Shown here: positions 8,027 through 16,831 of the stretch, in pieces
Numbering within the stretch: position 1 is the first letter of the stretch
Layout: each line of letters begins with the position of its first letter
Source: HGM04593 sp045612305
GTDB taxonomy: Bacteria > Bacteroidota > Bacteroidia > Bacteroidales > Bacteroidaceae
Direction: 5' to 3'
DNA: 64,000 bases
NCBI GenBank assembly: GCA_045612305.1
Contig: JAZKYU010000049.1
Span: 27,423 to 91,422, forward strand
The notes under the pieces: model-generated
Seen by the model: only the letters and a program-made list of their open reading frames with translations
What the model was told of the DNA's origin: nothing
The model's database searches: none
Translations under genes and position numbers: made by a program

Positions 8027-10957
8027 TTACTTAAGCAAGAAACGAAGAACTGCACCCATAAGATAGAAGCGTAGTTGTTCGTTGTCAACTGCCTCAAACG
8101 GGAAACTTGTAGAAAGCACGCGATACCTGCCCGCATAGGCCACGCCGGCGCTCTTCTTGTTCTTGTTATAGACAAACGCCACAAAAGCATCCTTCGCGGG
8201 CACAAGCACATCGGGGCGCGGCACAGCATAACACTCTTCGTTCACAGTGCGATGTATGGGCAAAGAGAGGTTAGAGCCAAAAACAACGTTTTCCGAAGCA
8301 TCGACCACAGAGCCCCCATACTCAAATTTCAAAACAGAGCGTATAAATTCCTTGTCGGCATCGTTTTTCGACATATCGCTTGCTATATGCGCTCCACTTA
8401 CAAAAAGGCGGCCACCACCTGCAAGATAAGCAGCGAGCCTCTCTTGCACCTTTGCTGGGAAAGTTTTGTACGGGTGGTTATACCCTAAAAGAGAGCCGTC
8501 CTCACCTTGTTTCTCCACGCCGGCAATATAGTCGACCACATCGTAACCGGCGAGCGACGCATCACTCTCCATAAACGCCTCGCTGCTGCACGAAACAAAA
8601 GAGACACCGTTTGCAGCCATAGCCTTGCCATGCACATATGGATAGTCGAAGCTGTTTCCTGCTATGAGCAAACCCTCAAAGTCGTTCCCGCTCAAGCCCA
8701 AGCCATCCTCGAAACCTATATTCCCTCGCTCGTAATCGAGCTGACGTCCACCATACTCGGCCGTGCACATATAGGGCACACCCGGGTCGCCGTCCAAGTC
8801 AAAACCAGCTTTTGAAACCGTGCACACCTCGCGCGGCCCACTCAAGCGGTGAAAACCGTTAACAATAAGAGCAAAGCCCTTCTCTCGCTTGGCAGCATAG
8901 GCCGACAGCACCTCCGAAGGAAAGCTCTCGCCACCATCATTAAGTGCCGCCACCTTGAAGCTATACTGCACATCTTCTAGTATAGGAAAGTTATAACTGC
9001 ACCCCTCTACAACCCGCCCGTTGTCAAAGTCTCCGTCGTTTATTTTAGTATAAATAATATATGACGTAGGGCGGGCTGTCGGCTCCAGCTTATCCTCTGT
9101 GGGCTGCCAACGCAACTGCACACTCTTGCGTTTATCGTCCATAGACAACGAGAAAGAGTTCACCGGCAAAGGCTGCACCACAAACTCACGACCATGCATA
9201 TAGCACACCTGCTTCAGCAAAGATTTATAGACAGCGCGAGCAAGAGTGAATTTAAAATCGGGGTTATGCCCATAGACCATATCCATATAGTTCTGGTGCG
9301 ATAGCGACTCAAAGATAAGCGACGGCACAACAGGCAAACGCGACTCGCTATAACTCTTGTCAAGAATACCACGAACAGCCCACTGCTTGCCATAACGCGC
9401 CGAAAGGTCGCGTTGCACATCGAGCAAGAGGTTACTCACCAAGTCGCGCGACGCATAACGCGACAGGCCTGCAGCAACCGTGTCGCCGCTAAATTCGGTA
9501 GTGACAACACCTAAAGAACCCACCACGCTATCCTCGGGAGAAATTCCCGCATCGGAGTGAAAACCAAAAGAGAGCTCTATGGGCACATTCAAACCCGTGG
9601 TGTCGGGGTTATATACAGAGCCGCCCGACAGATGATTTACCGCATGCGAGCGAGAATTTATATCATCGTTATAATCAACCTCGCCACCACTCGGAGTGTA
9701 GACCTCATAGGGGAAACCTGAATACTGAAGAGCGTAACGCGCACCCTCGAGATAACGCGGCAAGCCGCTTGTACGTGGCACACTGTCGCCACGCGCAACA
9801 AGCCCCATACCACCACCAAGACGCACCGCGTCGGCGGTGACAACGCCTTCAAATTCACTCTCATTTGTAAGAACAACAGCCTGATCCTCGTGCTCCCCGG
9901 CACGGAAGCGGAAAGTTCCCAGATAGACCCAAGTTCCGCCGCCCATACGCTGGTTAACCTTAAAATCGGTCACACCACCACTGTGCAAAACGCTGTAACG
10001 TGCATCGGGGACAGAATTTTCTAAAGTTTTATAGGAGACATAGACCGCATAAGCACCATCAACCGGGATTTTAGGTTGCCAACGCGCAACAGCACTTGTG
10101 CGACGCGCACCCTGCGACGAAGCCACTGCCACAGCTGTGCCGTGAGTAAAAGGATTTTCCCCGTCGACATAAAAACCCTCGCGAGGTTTGAAACCGCCAT
10201 CGACAACCACCCACTCACGACGCTTCTGCGCCTCTTGAACATAGGTAGAGCCTGGGGAAGAGAGGTCGTTGTCGACAACAACACACTCGCGCTGCGTGTC
10301 ACGTTCGCGCGGAGTATAGACCAATGCCCCTGCATTTTGCAGCATAGGCATCAAAAAGGGAACAACTATCGATTGAGTAAACAAGTCCTCGGTGGTGCAG
10401 AAAAGCGACGGGCGCTGCCACTGCCACATATCCTTTTCGGCCGAGTATATGCGCCCGTGGCTCTGCCACAAAGCAAGATGGCGGCCGGCAAGCCCCCGTT
10501 CTACCCTGTAAGGCTTCGAAACGTTTTCAACCCAAGGGCGGCCCTTGTATTCCACCGCGCCCCACAACCTTTTAACATCGATGGCAACCTTGCGCAGGTT
10601 GTTTGGGATAAGTTGCTCTATAGGCTTGCGCGCAGCAATAACCTCTATTTTGTATTTAGACAACGACGGAGGCAACACCTTGCGTATGCCTGCATAAATA
10701 TTGTCGACCACCTCGGGGGTAAAAACCTGCGCAGCAAAAGCGCTGTTCACATATATTACGACCTTGCGGGAAGCCTTGTTTACAATAACAGGGTTGCTCC
10801 TGCGCTCGAGCTTGCACTTTTTAAGAGATATATTATCGGATGTGTACTCCGAAAGACAATTCTCTATAGAACGCACAACGGTTTTATCGGCTTTTTGCGC
10901 CGACAAAACCGCTACACATAACAGGCAGGCCAACAAGGCCAAAAGCCTTTTAAACAT
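8027..10957 (-). CDS. Secreted amidase-like protein with golvesin-like and fibronectin III domains
   Basis: 976 residues with a signal peptide (first ~20 residues, ending VLSAQ). The domain reading is: an N-acetylmuramoyl-L-alanine amidase-like fold split in two, with SHGRIYS (His167) and later SFGFHSDAG (467-471) and a candidate catalytic Glu in LIFESLSHQNYMDM (about 550); between them a beta domain of about 225-385 (WVVVDGGF...GTWVYLGTFRF) resembling the golvesin C-terminal domain; a fibronectin type III-like region at about 600-690; and a C-terminal alpha/beta domain of unknown role. Homologues in Bacteroides are often labelled xanthan lyase, a name the sequence does not support. Likely role: cell-wall cleavage or remodelling in the periplasm. 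The next gene upstream is 6 bp away. Confidence 0.7.
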   Translation of the reverse strand: MFKRLLALLACLLCVAVLSAQKADKTVVRSIENCLSEYTSDNISLKKCKLERRSNPVIVNKASRKVVIYVNSAFAAQVFTPEVVDNIYAGIRKVLPPSLSKYKIEVIAARKPIEQLIPNNLRKVAIDVKRLWGAVEYKGRPWVENVSKPYRVERGLAGRHLALWQSHGRIYSAEKDMWQWQRPSLFCTTEDLFTQSIVVPFLMPMLQNAGALVYTPRERDTQRECVVVDNDLSSPGSTYVQEAQKRREWVVVDGGFKPREGFYVDGENPFTHGTAVAVASSQGARRTSAVARWQPKIPVDGAYAVYVSYKTLENSVPDARYSVLHSGGVTDFKVNQRMGGGTWVYLGTFRFRAGEHEDQAVVLTNESEFEGVVTADAVRLGGGMGLVARGDSVPRTSGLPRYLEGARYALQYSGFPYEVYTPSGGEVDYNDDINSRSHAVNHLSGGSVYNPDTTGLNVPIELSFGFHSDAGISPEDSVVGSLGVVTTEFSGDTVAAGLSRYASRDLVSNLLLDVQRDLSARYGKQWAVRGILDKSYSESRLPVVPSLIFESLSHQNYMDMVYGHNPDFKFTLARAVYKSLLKQVCYMHGREFVVQPLPVNSFSLSMDDKRKSVQLRWQPTEDKLEPTARPTSYIIYTKINDGDFDNGRVVEGCSYNFPILEDVQYSFKVAALNDGGESFPSEVLSAYAAKREKGFALIVNGFHRLSGPREVCTVSKAGFDLDGDPGVPYMCTAEYGGRQLDYERGNIGFEDGLGLSGNDFEGLLIAGNSFDYPYVHGKAMAANGVSFVSCSSEAFMESDASLAGYDVVDYIAGVEKQGEDGSLLGYNHPYKTFPAKVQERLAAYLAGGGRLFVSGAHIASDMSKNDADKEFIRSVLKFEYGGSVVDASENVVFGSNLSLPIHRTVNEECYAVPRPDVLVPAKDAFVAFVYNKNKKSAGVAYAGRYRVLSTSFPFEAVDNEQLRFYLMGAVLRFLLK

Positions 10958-10963
10958 AATCGA

Positions 10964-11239
10964 TTACTTTTTTGCCAATTGAGCTATCTCGTCGAGAAGA
11001 GCTTTTGCATCTTTGTTGAAAGAGTCGCACAATGCATCAAAATATTTCTTTGCAGAGATACCGGGCTCCACGTGGCTCACGCGAGCAATATAATCGTTGT
11101 TGAGACTGAAGATTTTGTTAAACAAATTCACCCAAGCCTCTGTATCGTTCTTTGCATCAAACGACATGAGGAAAGCCTCGGTTGCGATGTCGTCAACAAT
11201 GTAAGTAATCACCTTTTTCAAATTCTTTCTGCTTGCCAT
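10964..11239 (-). CDS. Small helical conserved protein, function unknown
   Basis: 91 residues, no signal peptide or membrane segment, predicted mostly helical (KKVITYIVDDIATEAFLMSF; ISAKKYFDALCDSF; ending in AQLAKK). I do not recognise a named domain; similar short proteins occur in Bacteroidales. It is the first gene of a two-gene run with the amidase-like protein, with a promoter at about 11307-11338. The predicted 5' leader contains a GCGGGC...GCCCG hairpin near 11280-11297 without a T tract, so it is not an evident terminator. No function can be offered. Confidence 0.7.
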   Translation of the reverse strand: MASRKNLKKVITYIVDDIATEAFLMSFDAKNDTEAWVNLFNKIFSLNNDYIARVSHVEPGISAKKYFDALCDSFNKDAKALLDEIAQLAKK

Positions 11240-11306
11240 AATAATACTTTCAAAAAATTATAAATGATATATTGGGGAACGGGCAAAACAAGCCCGCTCT
11301 CTACGG

Positions 11307-11338
11307 CAAATATACGCTTTTCTCTTTAAAGAAGCAAC
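11307..11338 (-). promoter_or_regulatory. Promoter for the small helical protein and amidase-like gene
   Basis: On the minus strand, TATATTTG (11314-11307) matches TAnnTTTG, and GTTG (11338-11335), one base from TTTG, lies 20 bp upstream. About 70 bp of leader separates it from the gene start at 11239. Confidence 0.6.
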
Positions 11339-11470
11339 ATTTACACAAAATAGAGTTCTTTTTTGCAAATAATTGAGATTATTGGGCATAAAAAACGACA
11401 AACCTCTTTTACATCTCATAAAAAAAAGCGAAATTTGCCATTAGTTTGAACCAATCTTATTTTATAACAT

Positions 11471-13117
11471 ATGAAAATTAGTGCATTACAAAAAGCAAGA
11501 GCTGAGTATCAGCCCAAGTTGCCTCAGGCATTGAAAGAGGTTGTAAAAATCACAGAAGGTGCAGCAACACAGTCTGTTGCCGACCAAGAGGCAATCAAGT
11601 CTATGTTCCCCAACACCTACGGTCTCCCCATCGTTACATTCGAGAAAGGTGGCCAGGCTGCTGAGTACCCCGCAATCAACGTTGGTGTTATCCTTTCTGG
11701 TGGCCAGGCTCCTGGTGGACACAACGTTATCGCAGGTCTTTTCGACGGTATCAAAAAGCTGAACGCAGAGAGCCGTTTGTTCGGTTTCCTCATGGGCCCC
11801 GGCGGTCTTGTTGACCACAAATATATGGAGATCACTCCCGAGATTATGGACGCTTACCGCAACACTGGTGGTTTCGACATCATCGGCTCGGGCCGTACCA
11901 AACTCGAGAAAACAGAGCAGTTTGACAAAGGTTTGGAGATTATCAAGGAACTCAACATCAAGGCTCTTGTAATTATCGGTGGTGACGACTCTAACACTAA
12001 CGCTTGCGTGCTCGCAGAGTACTATGCAGCAAAGAACACAGGCGTACAGGTTATCGGTTGCCCCAAAACTATCGATGGCGACCTCAAGAACGCTTACATC
12101 GAGACATCTTTCGGTTTCGACACAGCTTGTAAGGTCTACTCAGAGGTTATCGGTAACATACAGCGCGACTGTAACTCGGCACGTAAATACTGGCACTTCA
12201 TCAAGTTGATGGGTCGCTCGGCTTCTCACATCGCACTTGAGTGCGCACTCCAGACACAGCCCAACATCTGTATCATCTCTGAGGAGGTTGAAAAGAAAGC
12301 CCTCTCACTCGACGACATCGTAACATCTATCGCCGAGGCTGTAGCTTCTCGCGCAGCAGCAGGTAACAACTTCGGTACCGTTCTCATCCCCGAGGGCCTT
12401 ATCGAGTTTATCCCCGCTATGAAGTCACTCATCGCCGAGCTCAACGACCTCTTGGCTGTTAAGGGTGAGGAGTATGCAGCTATTGAGCCCGCCGCTAAAC
12501 GTCAGTACATCATCGACCAGCTTTCTAAGGACAACGGCGAGGTTTACGCAAGCCTCCCCGCTGGTGTTGCACGCCAGCTCACTATGGACCGCGACCCCCA
12601 CGGCAACGTACAGGTTTCGCTCATCGAGACAGAAAAACTTCTCTCGGAGATGGTAGGCAACAAGCTTGCTGCTTGGAAGAAAGAGGGCAAATACACAGGC
12701 TCTTTCAACCCCCAACACCACTTCTTCGGTTATGAGGGTCGTTGCGCTGCTCCCTCTAACTACGATGCAGACTACTGCTATGCTCTCGGTTACAACGCAA
12801 CACAGCTCATCGCTGCTGGCAAAACAGGTTATATGTCATCTATCCGCAACACAACAGCTCCCGCTGCCGAGTGGATTGCAGGTGGTATACCCATCACTAT
12901 GATGATGAACATGGAGCGTCGTCACGGCGAGATGAAACCCGTTATCCAGAAAGCGTTGGTAGACCTCGAGGGTGCACCCTTCAAGGCTTTTGCAGCCAAC
13001 AGAGAGACTTGGGCAAAAGAGACTTGCTACGTATACCCCGGCCCCATCCAGTACTTTGGACCTTCTGAGGTTTGCGACCAGACAACAAGAACTCTTGCTC
13101 TTGAGCAACAGAAGTAA
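11471..13117 (+). CDS. pfp: PPi-dependent 6-phosphofructokinase
   Basis: Reversible pyrophosphate:fructose-6-phosphate phosphotransferase of glycolysis/gluconeogenesis. 548 residues, the long 'plant-like' form. The diagnostic residues are visible: GGDDS at about 170-174, where ATP-dependent enzymes have GGDGS, and PKTIDGDLKN at about 198, where Lys marks PPi use. MGRSASHIALECAL and PEGLIEF are conserved substrate motifs. Codon use is strongly biased (ATC for Ile, CGT/CGC for Arg, GGT for Gly), suggesting very high expression. An ATP-dependent pfkA is also present at 41.6 kb. The GH25 gene follows by 19 bp. Its promoter is weak by eye. Confidence 0.96.
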   Translation: MKISALQKARAEYQPKLPQALKEVVKITEGAATQSVADQEAIKSMFPNTYGLPIVTFEKGGQAAEYPAINVGVILSGGQAPGGHNVIAGLFDGIKKLNAESRLFGFLMGPGGLVDHKYMEITPEIMDAYRNTGGFDIIGSGRTKLEKTEQFDKGLEIIKELNIKALVIIGGDDSNTNACVLAEYYAAKNTGVQVIGCPKTIDGDLKNAYIETSFGFDTACKVYSEVIGNIQRDCNSARKYWHFIKLMGRSASHIALECALQTQPNICIISEEVEKKALSLDDIVTSIAEAVASRAAAGNNFGTVLIPEGLIEFIPAMKSLIAELNDLLAVKGEEYAAIEPAAKRQYIIDQLSKDNGEVYASLPAGVARQLTMDRDPHGNVQVSLIETEKLLSEMVGNKLAAWKKEGKYTGSFNPQHHFFGYEGRCAAPSNYDADYCYALGYNATQLIAAGKTGYMSSIRNTTAPAAEWIAGGIPITMMMNMERRHGEMKPVIQKALVDLEGAPFKAFAANRETWAKETCYVYPGPIQYFGPSEVCDQTTRTLALEQQK

Positions 13118-13136
13118 TAAATTTTCACAAGCCTAA

Positions 13137-13982
13137 ATGGCCGAGAAAAAAACAAAACAAAAGAGAACCAGAGGACGGAAGAACAATTCCGCCCGCCGTT
13201 CATCATCACCAGCGGTAGCACGTCCTATGCCCCGCTGGATGTATGTTACAACCATCGTGTGCGTAGTAGCCGTTGCGCTCTGCCTTATATACACACTTTT
13301 CTTCCGCCCTTACTTCTATCGTTTCCGCCCCTGCTACGGGCACAAGCACTACGAGATATGCCTCCCGTCGGGATACACCGTTTTTGGCATCGACATATCG
13401 CATCACCAAGGGAACATAGACTGGCAAAAATTCCAAGACGAAAACCCACCCGAAGCCCCCATATCTTTTGTATACACAAAGGCTACTGAGGGCAGCGACT
13501 TTGTCGACGCGAACTTCCACGACAACTTTACCGCCGCACGCAAGCACGGTTTCTTGCGTGGCGCCTACCACTACTTCAGCACCACATCGTCGGGGCTTGC
13601 ACAAGCGCAAATGTTTATAAAAACAGTAAAGTTAGAGCGAGGCGACCTACCCCCTATGATAGATATCGAAGAGAGGCCTAAAGACAAAAAACAGTTTATC
13701 CAAGAACTTAAATTGTTTATCTCCAAGATTGAAGAGCACTACGGTGTAAAACCCATAATATACACCTACCGAAAATACAAAACACAATATTTGAGCGAAG
13801 CCTTCTTCGACAGATACCCCTCATGGGTAGCACACTACTACATCGATAGCCTCGGCGAGGATGTTAAGTGGCTCATTTGGCAGTGTTCCGACATAGGCGA
13901 GGTGCCCGGCATACCGCAAAATGTGGATATAAACATATTCAACGGCAGTATCGAGCAGTTAAAAAGCCTAGGTATAAAATAA
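13137..13982 (+). CDS. Membrane-anchored GH25 muramidase (lysozyme)
   Basis: 281 residues: a highly basic cytoplasmic N terminus (about residues 1-34), one transmembrane anchor (about 36-56), then a GH25 catalytic domain from about residue 80. GIDISHHQG (with Asp86), YTKATEGS and PMIDIEE (173-179, Asp/Glu pair) are the active-site strands of the family, which hydrolyses the MurNAc-GlcNAc bond of peptidoglycan. The anchor puts the enzyme on the periplasmic face of the inner membrane. It follows pfp closely and is convergent with the pseudouridine synthase gene with only three bases between stop codons and no hairpin. Confidence 0.93.
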   Translation: MAEKKTKQKRTRGRKNNSARRSSSPAVARPMPRWMYVTTIVCVVAVALCLIYTLFFRPYFYRFRPCYGHKHYEICLPSGYTVFGIDISHHQGNIDWQKFQDENPPEAPISFVYTKATEGSDFVDANFHDNFTAARKHGFLRGAYHYFSTTSSGLAQAQMFIKTVKLERGDLPPMIDIEERPKDKKQFIQELKLFISKIEEHYGVKPIIYTYRKYKTQYLSEAFFDRYPSWVAHYYIDSLGEDVKWLIWQCSDIGEVPGIPQNVDINIFNGSIEQLKSLGIK

Positions 13983-13985
13983 ACA

Positions 13986-15068
13986 TTACTGATTATAGGC
14001 TGCGCTTGCCTGAGAGTAATTGCGCCACGCCGCCAACAAGTCTTGAAAATCGGCAGGAAGCTCCGAGTCGAAGTACATCATCTCGCCCGTTGTAGGGTGA
14101 ACAAAACCCAGTGTCTTTGCGTGAAGCGCTTGACGCGGACAAAGCTTAAAACAGTTGCGCACAAACTGGCTGTACTTGCTAAAGTTTGTTCCTTTCAAAA
14201 TTTCATCGCCACCATACACATCGTCGTTAAAAAGTATGTGACCTATGTGCTTCATATGCACCCTTATCTGGTGCGTGCGGCCTGTTTCAAGGTTACACTC
14301 AACAAGTGAAACATAAGAGAGACGTTCAAGTACCTTATAGTGAGTAACAGCGTGCTTGCCCACAGTCTCGTCGGGCGACACACACATCTGCAAGCGGTTA
14401 CGAGGATTGCGGGTTATGTTCCCTATCACAGTGCCGGTATCCTCCTTTAGAGCACCCCAAACAACTGCGTTATATGTGCGCTTTGTCGTCTTTTTGAAAA
14501 ACTGCATACCAAGATGGGCCTTCGCAGCTGCAGTCTTTGCTACAACCAACAAGCCCGATGTATTCTTGTCTATTCTGTGCACAAGACCCACCTGCGGGTC
14601 GTTAGCATCAAAATCTTTATTATTGCGCAGATGCCACGCAACAGCGTTTATGAGCGTTCCGTGCGTGTTTCCACAACCCGGGTGCACAACAAGCCCTGCG
14701 GGTTTGTTCACAACCATAAGGTCGTCGTCCTCGTAAACAACATCGAGAGGTATATCCTCGGGCACGATGCTGTTGTCGTAGACGGGGGTGTTCATCGTAA
14801 TCACAATGTTGTCACACGGCTTAACCTTGTAATTACTCTTTACCACCTTGCCGTTAACCGAGATAGCACCCGCGTCGGCAGCCTGCTGAATTTTATTGCG
14901 CGAGGTGTTGGCTACGTGATCTATGAGAAATTTGTCTATGCGTATAGGAGATTGCCCCTTGTCGGCAACCAAGCAAATCTCTTTAAAGAGTGTCTCTTCG
15001 GCCATCGAGAGCTCGTCGCCATCGATCAAAGAGCTATCGTAATCTTCTAAAAAATCAAATTCAGACAT
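13986..15068 (-). CDS. RluA/RluD-family 23S rRNA pseudouridine synthase
   Basis: 360 residues with an N-terminal S4 RNA-binding domain (about 40-100: IRIDKFLIDHVANTSRNKIQ) and a catalytic domain carrying HRIDKNTSGLLVVAK, in which the Asp is the nucleophile. Length and the S4 domain fit RluD, which modifies helix 69 of 23S rRNA, but RluC-type specificity cannot be excluded. An acidic N-terminal extension of about 35 residues precedes S4. It starts five bases after the PASTA gene, so they are co-transcribed, reading from the repeat-rich region at 15.7-16.06 kb. Confidence 0.92.
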   Translation of the reverse strand: MSEFDFLEDYDSSLIDGDELSMAEETLFKEICLVADKGQSPIRIDKFLIDHVANTSRNKIQQAADAGAISVNGKVVKSNYKVKPCDNIVITMNTPVYDNSIVPEDIPLDVVYEDDDLMVVNKPAGLVVHPGCGNTHGTLINAVAWHLRNNKDFDANDPQVGLVHRIDKNTSGLLVVAKTAAAKAHLGMQFFKKTTKRTYNAVVWGALKEDTGTVIGNITRNPRNRLQMCVSPDETVGKHAVTHYKVLERLSYVSLVECNLETGRTHQIRVHMKHIGHILFNDDVYGGDEILKGTNFSKYSQFVRNCFKLCPRQALHAKTLGFVHPTTGEMMYFDSELPADFQDLLAAWRNYSQASAAYNQ

Positions 15069-15073
15069 AATAC

Positions 15074-15664
15074 TTATTCAAACCAAGACTCCTCAATAAC
15101 AGCCTCACCCTCTTCCACAATCTCTTCTCCGTTACCTATGCAGAGTGTGAGTGTAGCACCCACAGGCACCATAGCACCGTTCTGCAAGGTGTCGGCACCC
15201 TTAAGCACCGCATACACCCAATCGGCCTCGCCGTTAATCTTCACATTCTCGGTAAGTTTAAAACCCGCAGCTGTGATGCGAGCAACAGCTTCGCGCAACG
15301 AGCAGTTATCAACTACGTCGGGCAAACGCATCTCGGGCTCCCTGGAAGAGTTTAGTGTTAGCTGTATTTTGCGGCCCTCCTTCACTTGAGAGCCACGCAG
15401 AGGTAGTTGTTCCACCACCTCGTCCTCGCGAGCACCCTTTTTGTATTTATAATCAACAATTTCAAAATCGAGTTTTTTGCTGCGCAACAACTCGGCAGCA
15501 TCTTCTATATTCATACCACAAATATAGGGCACCTCTATCACCTGCCCGTGCAGAGTGTAGCTATCGAGCCACGAGAGGGCAAAATAACACACAGCAACCA
15601 GCACAGCAGCCATAGCCGCTATATTTATAGAAAACAACTTTATAAAACCAAGAAATTTCTTCAT
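15074..15664 (-). CDS. Membrane-anchored PASTA-domain protein
   Basis: 196 residues: an N-terminal membrane anchor (about residues 8-33, FSINIAAMAAVLVAVCYFAL), then two PASTA repeats (about 42-106 and 110-178; VPYICGMNIEDAAELLRSK and LPDVVDNCSLREAVARITA) and an acidic tail. PASTA domains bind peptidoglycan or muropeptides in penicillin-binding proteins and PknB-type kinases; here they stand alone without kinase or transpeptidase. It is first in a two-gene operon with the pseudouridine synthase. The upstream region holds a tandem array with five minus-strand -7-like boxes, which may drive it. Confidence 0.85.
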   Translation of the reverse strand: MKKFLGFIKLFSINIAAMAAVLVAVCYFALSWLDSYTLHGQVIEVPYICGMNIEDAAELLRSKKLDFEIVDYKYKKGAREDEVVEQLPLRGSQVKEGRKIQLTLNSSREPEMRLPDVVDNCSLREAVARITAAGFKLTENVKINGEADWVYAVLKGADTLQNGAMVPVGATLTLCIGNGEEIVEEGEAVIEESWFE

Positions 15665-15711
15665 AGCTCTTTAATTTAAGCAAATTATGCCAAGTAAATC
15701 ACATTCCCCAC

Positions 15712-16062
15712 AAAGATAGCTACAAACGAGCGAGAAATATGAAGCTTGCTTCAATATTTTTCAAAGCGAGTGCAGCGCATCTTCGAAATTCTATTTCAAA
15801 GATAGTTACAAACGAGCGAGAAATATGAAGCTTGCTTCAATATTTTTCAAAGCGAGTGCAGCACATCTTCGAAATTCTATTTCAAAGATAGTTACAAACG
15901 AGCGAGAAATATGAAGCTTGCTTTAATATTTTTCAAAGCGAGTGCAGTATATCTTCGAATTTCTATTTCAAAGATAGTTACAAACGAGCGAGAAATTGAA
16001 GCTTGCTTCAATATTTTTCAAAGCGAGTGCAGCACATCTTCGAAATTCTATTTCAAAGATAC
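15712..16062. repeat. Four-unit 86-bp tandem repeat with promoter-like boundaries
   Basis: Four head-to-tail units start at 15712, 15798, 15884 and 15970 (86, 86, 86 and 85 bp) plus the first bases of a fifth. Units differ at only a few bases. Every boundary carries CAAAGATA (15711, 15797, 15883, 15969, 16054), which on the minus strand is TATCTTTG, a perfect Bacteroidota -7 box facing the PASTA gene. Each unit also has a hairpin, GAAGC-TT-GCTTC with AT-rich extensions, kept despite base changes. The unit is not a multiple of three and is full of stops, so it is not coding. It takes up most of the 569-bp gap between 15665 and 16233; the rest is AT-rich with no other gene. Confidence 0.95.
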
Positions 16063-16164
16063 AAAAAAATAGCTACATAACTAATAAGCCAGCGTTTTAT
16101 CTTCCAAAAAAAAGAGCACCCCCTAAAAAAACAGCAACAAAGCACAAACGAGGGCCTGTTTTGT

Positions 16165-16196
16165 CTTGTATTCTTTATAGTTTTATATTATCTTCG
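16165..16196 (+). promoter_or_regulatory. Probable promoter of the DUF4468-porin operon
   Basis: CTTG at 16165-16168 and TATCTTCG at 16189-16196, each one base from consensus, are 20 bp apart and lie about 38 bp before the ATG at 16234. Confidence 0.55.
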
Positions 16197-16233
16197 CACG
16201 AAGAAGAATAATATAACAAAACACTATAAGATT

Positions 16234-16830
16234 ATGAAAAAGATAATCCCTTTGATACTCCTGTTCGCACTTACAGCAACAACAGCCCAGGCCCAGCTAT
16301 TCAAGAGCAAGGATAAAACCATAAAAAAAGAATACAACGTGGGTACCGTACCCGTTGTAAACAACAAGGTAACTTTTGAAGAGAGCATCCCCGCCGAAGG
16401 TTTGAGCGCAAAAGAGATAGAAAACGTTGTAAACGAATGGTTTGCCGAGCGTTTTGTAAAACCTGTTGTCATAGGCTTCAAAAAATACGAGCAAGAGACA
16501 CCCGGAACAATCATAGCAAAAGCCGAGGAGTACATCGTGTTCAAAAAGAAATTCTTCGTGCTTAACCGCACAAGAATATACTACTTCCTCACTATAACCT
16601 GCGAGGATGGGTTGTGTAAATTCAATATGTCGAGAATAACATACTGGTGGGACGATGAAGCCGATTTTGGAGGCATAAAGATGACTGCCGAAGAATGCAT
16701 CACCGACGAAGAGGCCATAGACAAGAAAAACCGTCTGAAACGCTTCAACGGCAAGTTCCGCACAAAGACCATCGACCTCAAAAACCAGCTCATAGAACAA
16801 CTAAAGAACAAACTCTCAACAGCAAAATAA
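16234..16830 (+). CDS. DUF4468 domain-containing exported protein
   Basis: 198 residues with a clear signal peptide (about 20 residues, ending AQAQ). The mature part matches DUF4468, a domain of unknown function found almost only in Bacteroidota: VTFEESIPAEGLSAKEI at the start and FLTITCEDGLCKFNMSRITY in the core. It lacks a lipobox, so the protein should be periplasmic. It is the first gene of a run continuing with a 55-residue membrane protein and a putative porin, with gaps of one and four bases, which suggests an envelope role. Function is unknown. Confidence 0.8.
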   Translation: MKKIIPLILLFALTATTAQAQLFKSKDKTIKKEYNVGTVPVVNNKVTFEESIPAEGLSAKEIENVVNEWFAERFVKPVVIGFKKYEQETPGTIIAKAEEYIVFKKKFFVLNRTRIYYFLTITCEDGLCKFNMSRITYWWDDEADFGGIKMTAEECITDEEAIDKKNRLKRFNGKFRTKTIDLKNQLIEQLKNKLSTAK

Positions 16831-16831
16831 C

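Noticed and set aside
8027..10957. Xanthan lyase annotation
   Set aside because: No polysaccharide-lyase motif is visible; the readable motifs point to an amidase-like fold.
11279..11297. Terminator in the leader of the small helical protein gene
   Set aside because: The GC-rich hairpin is not followed by a T tract on the transcribed strand.
15711..16062. CRISPR array
   Set aside because: The units are contiguous 86-bp copies with no variable spacers between short repeats, and no cas gene is near.
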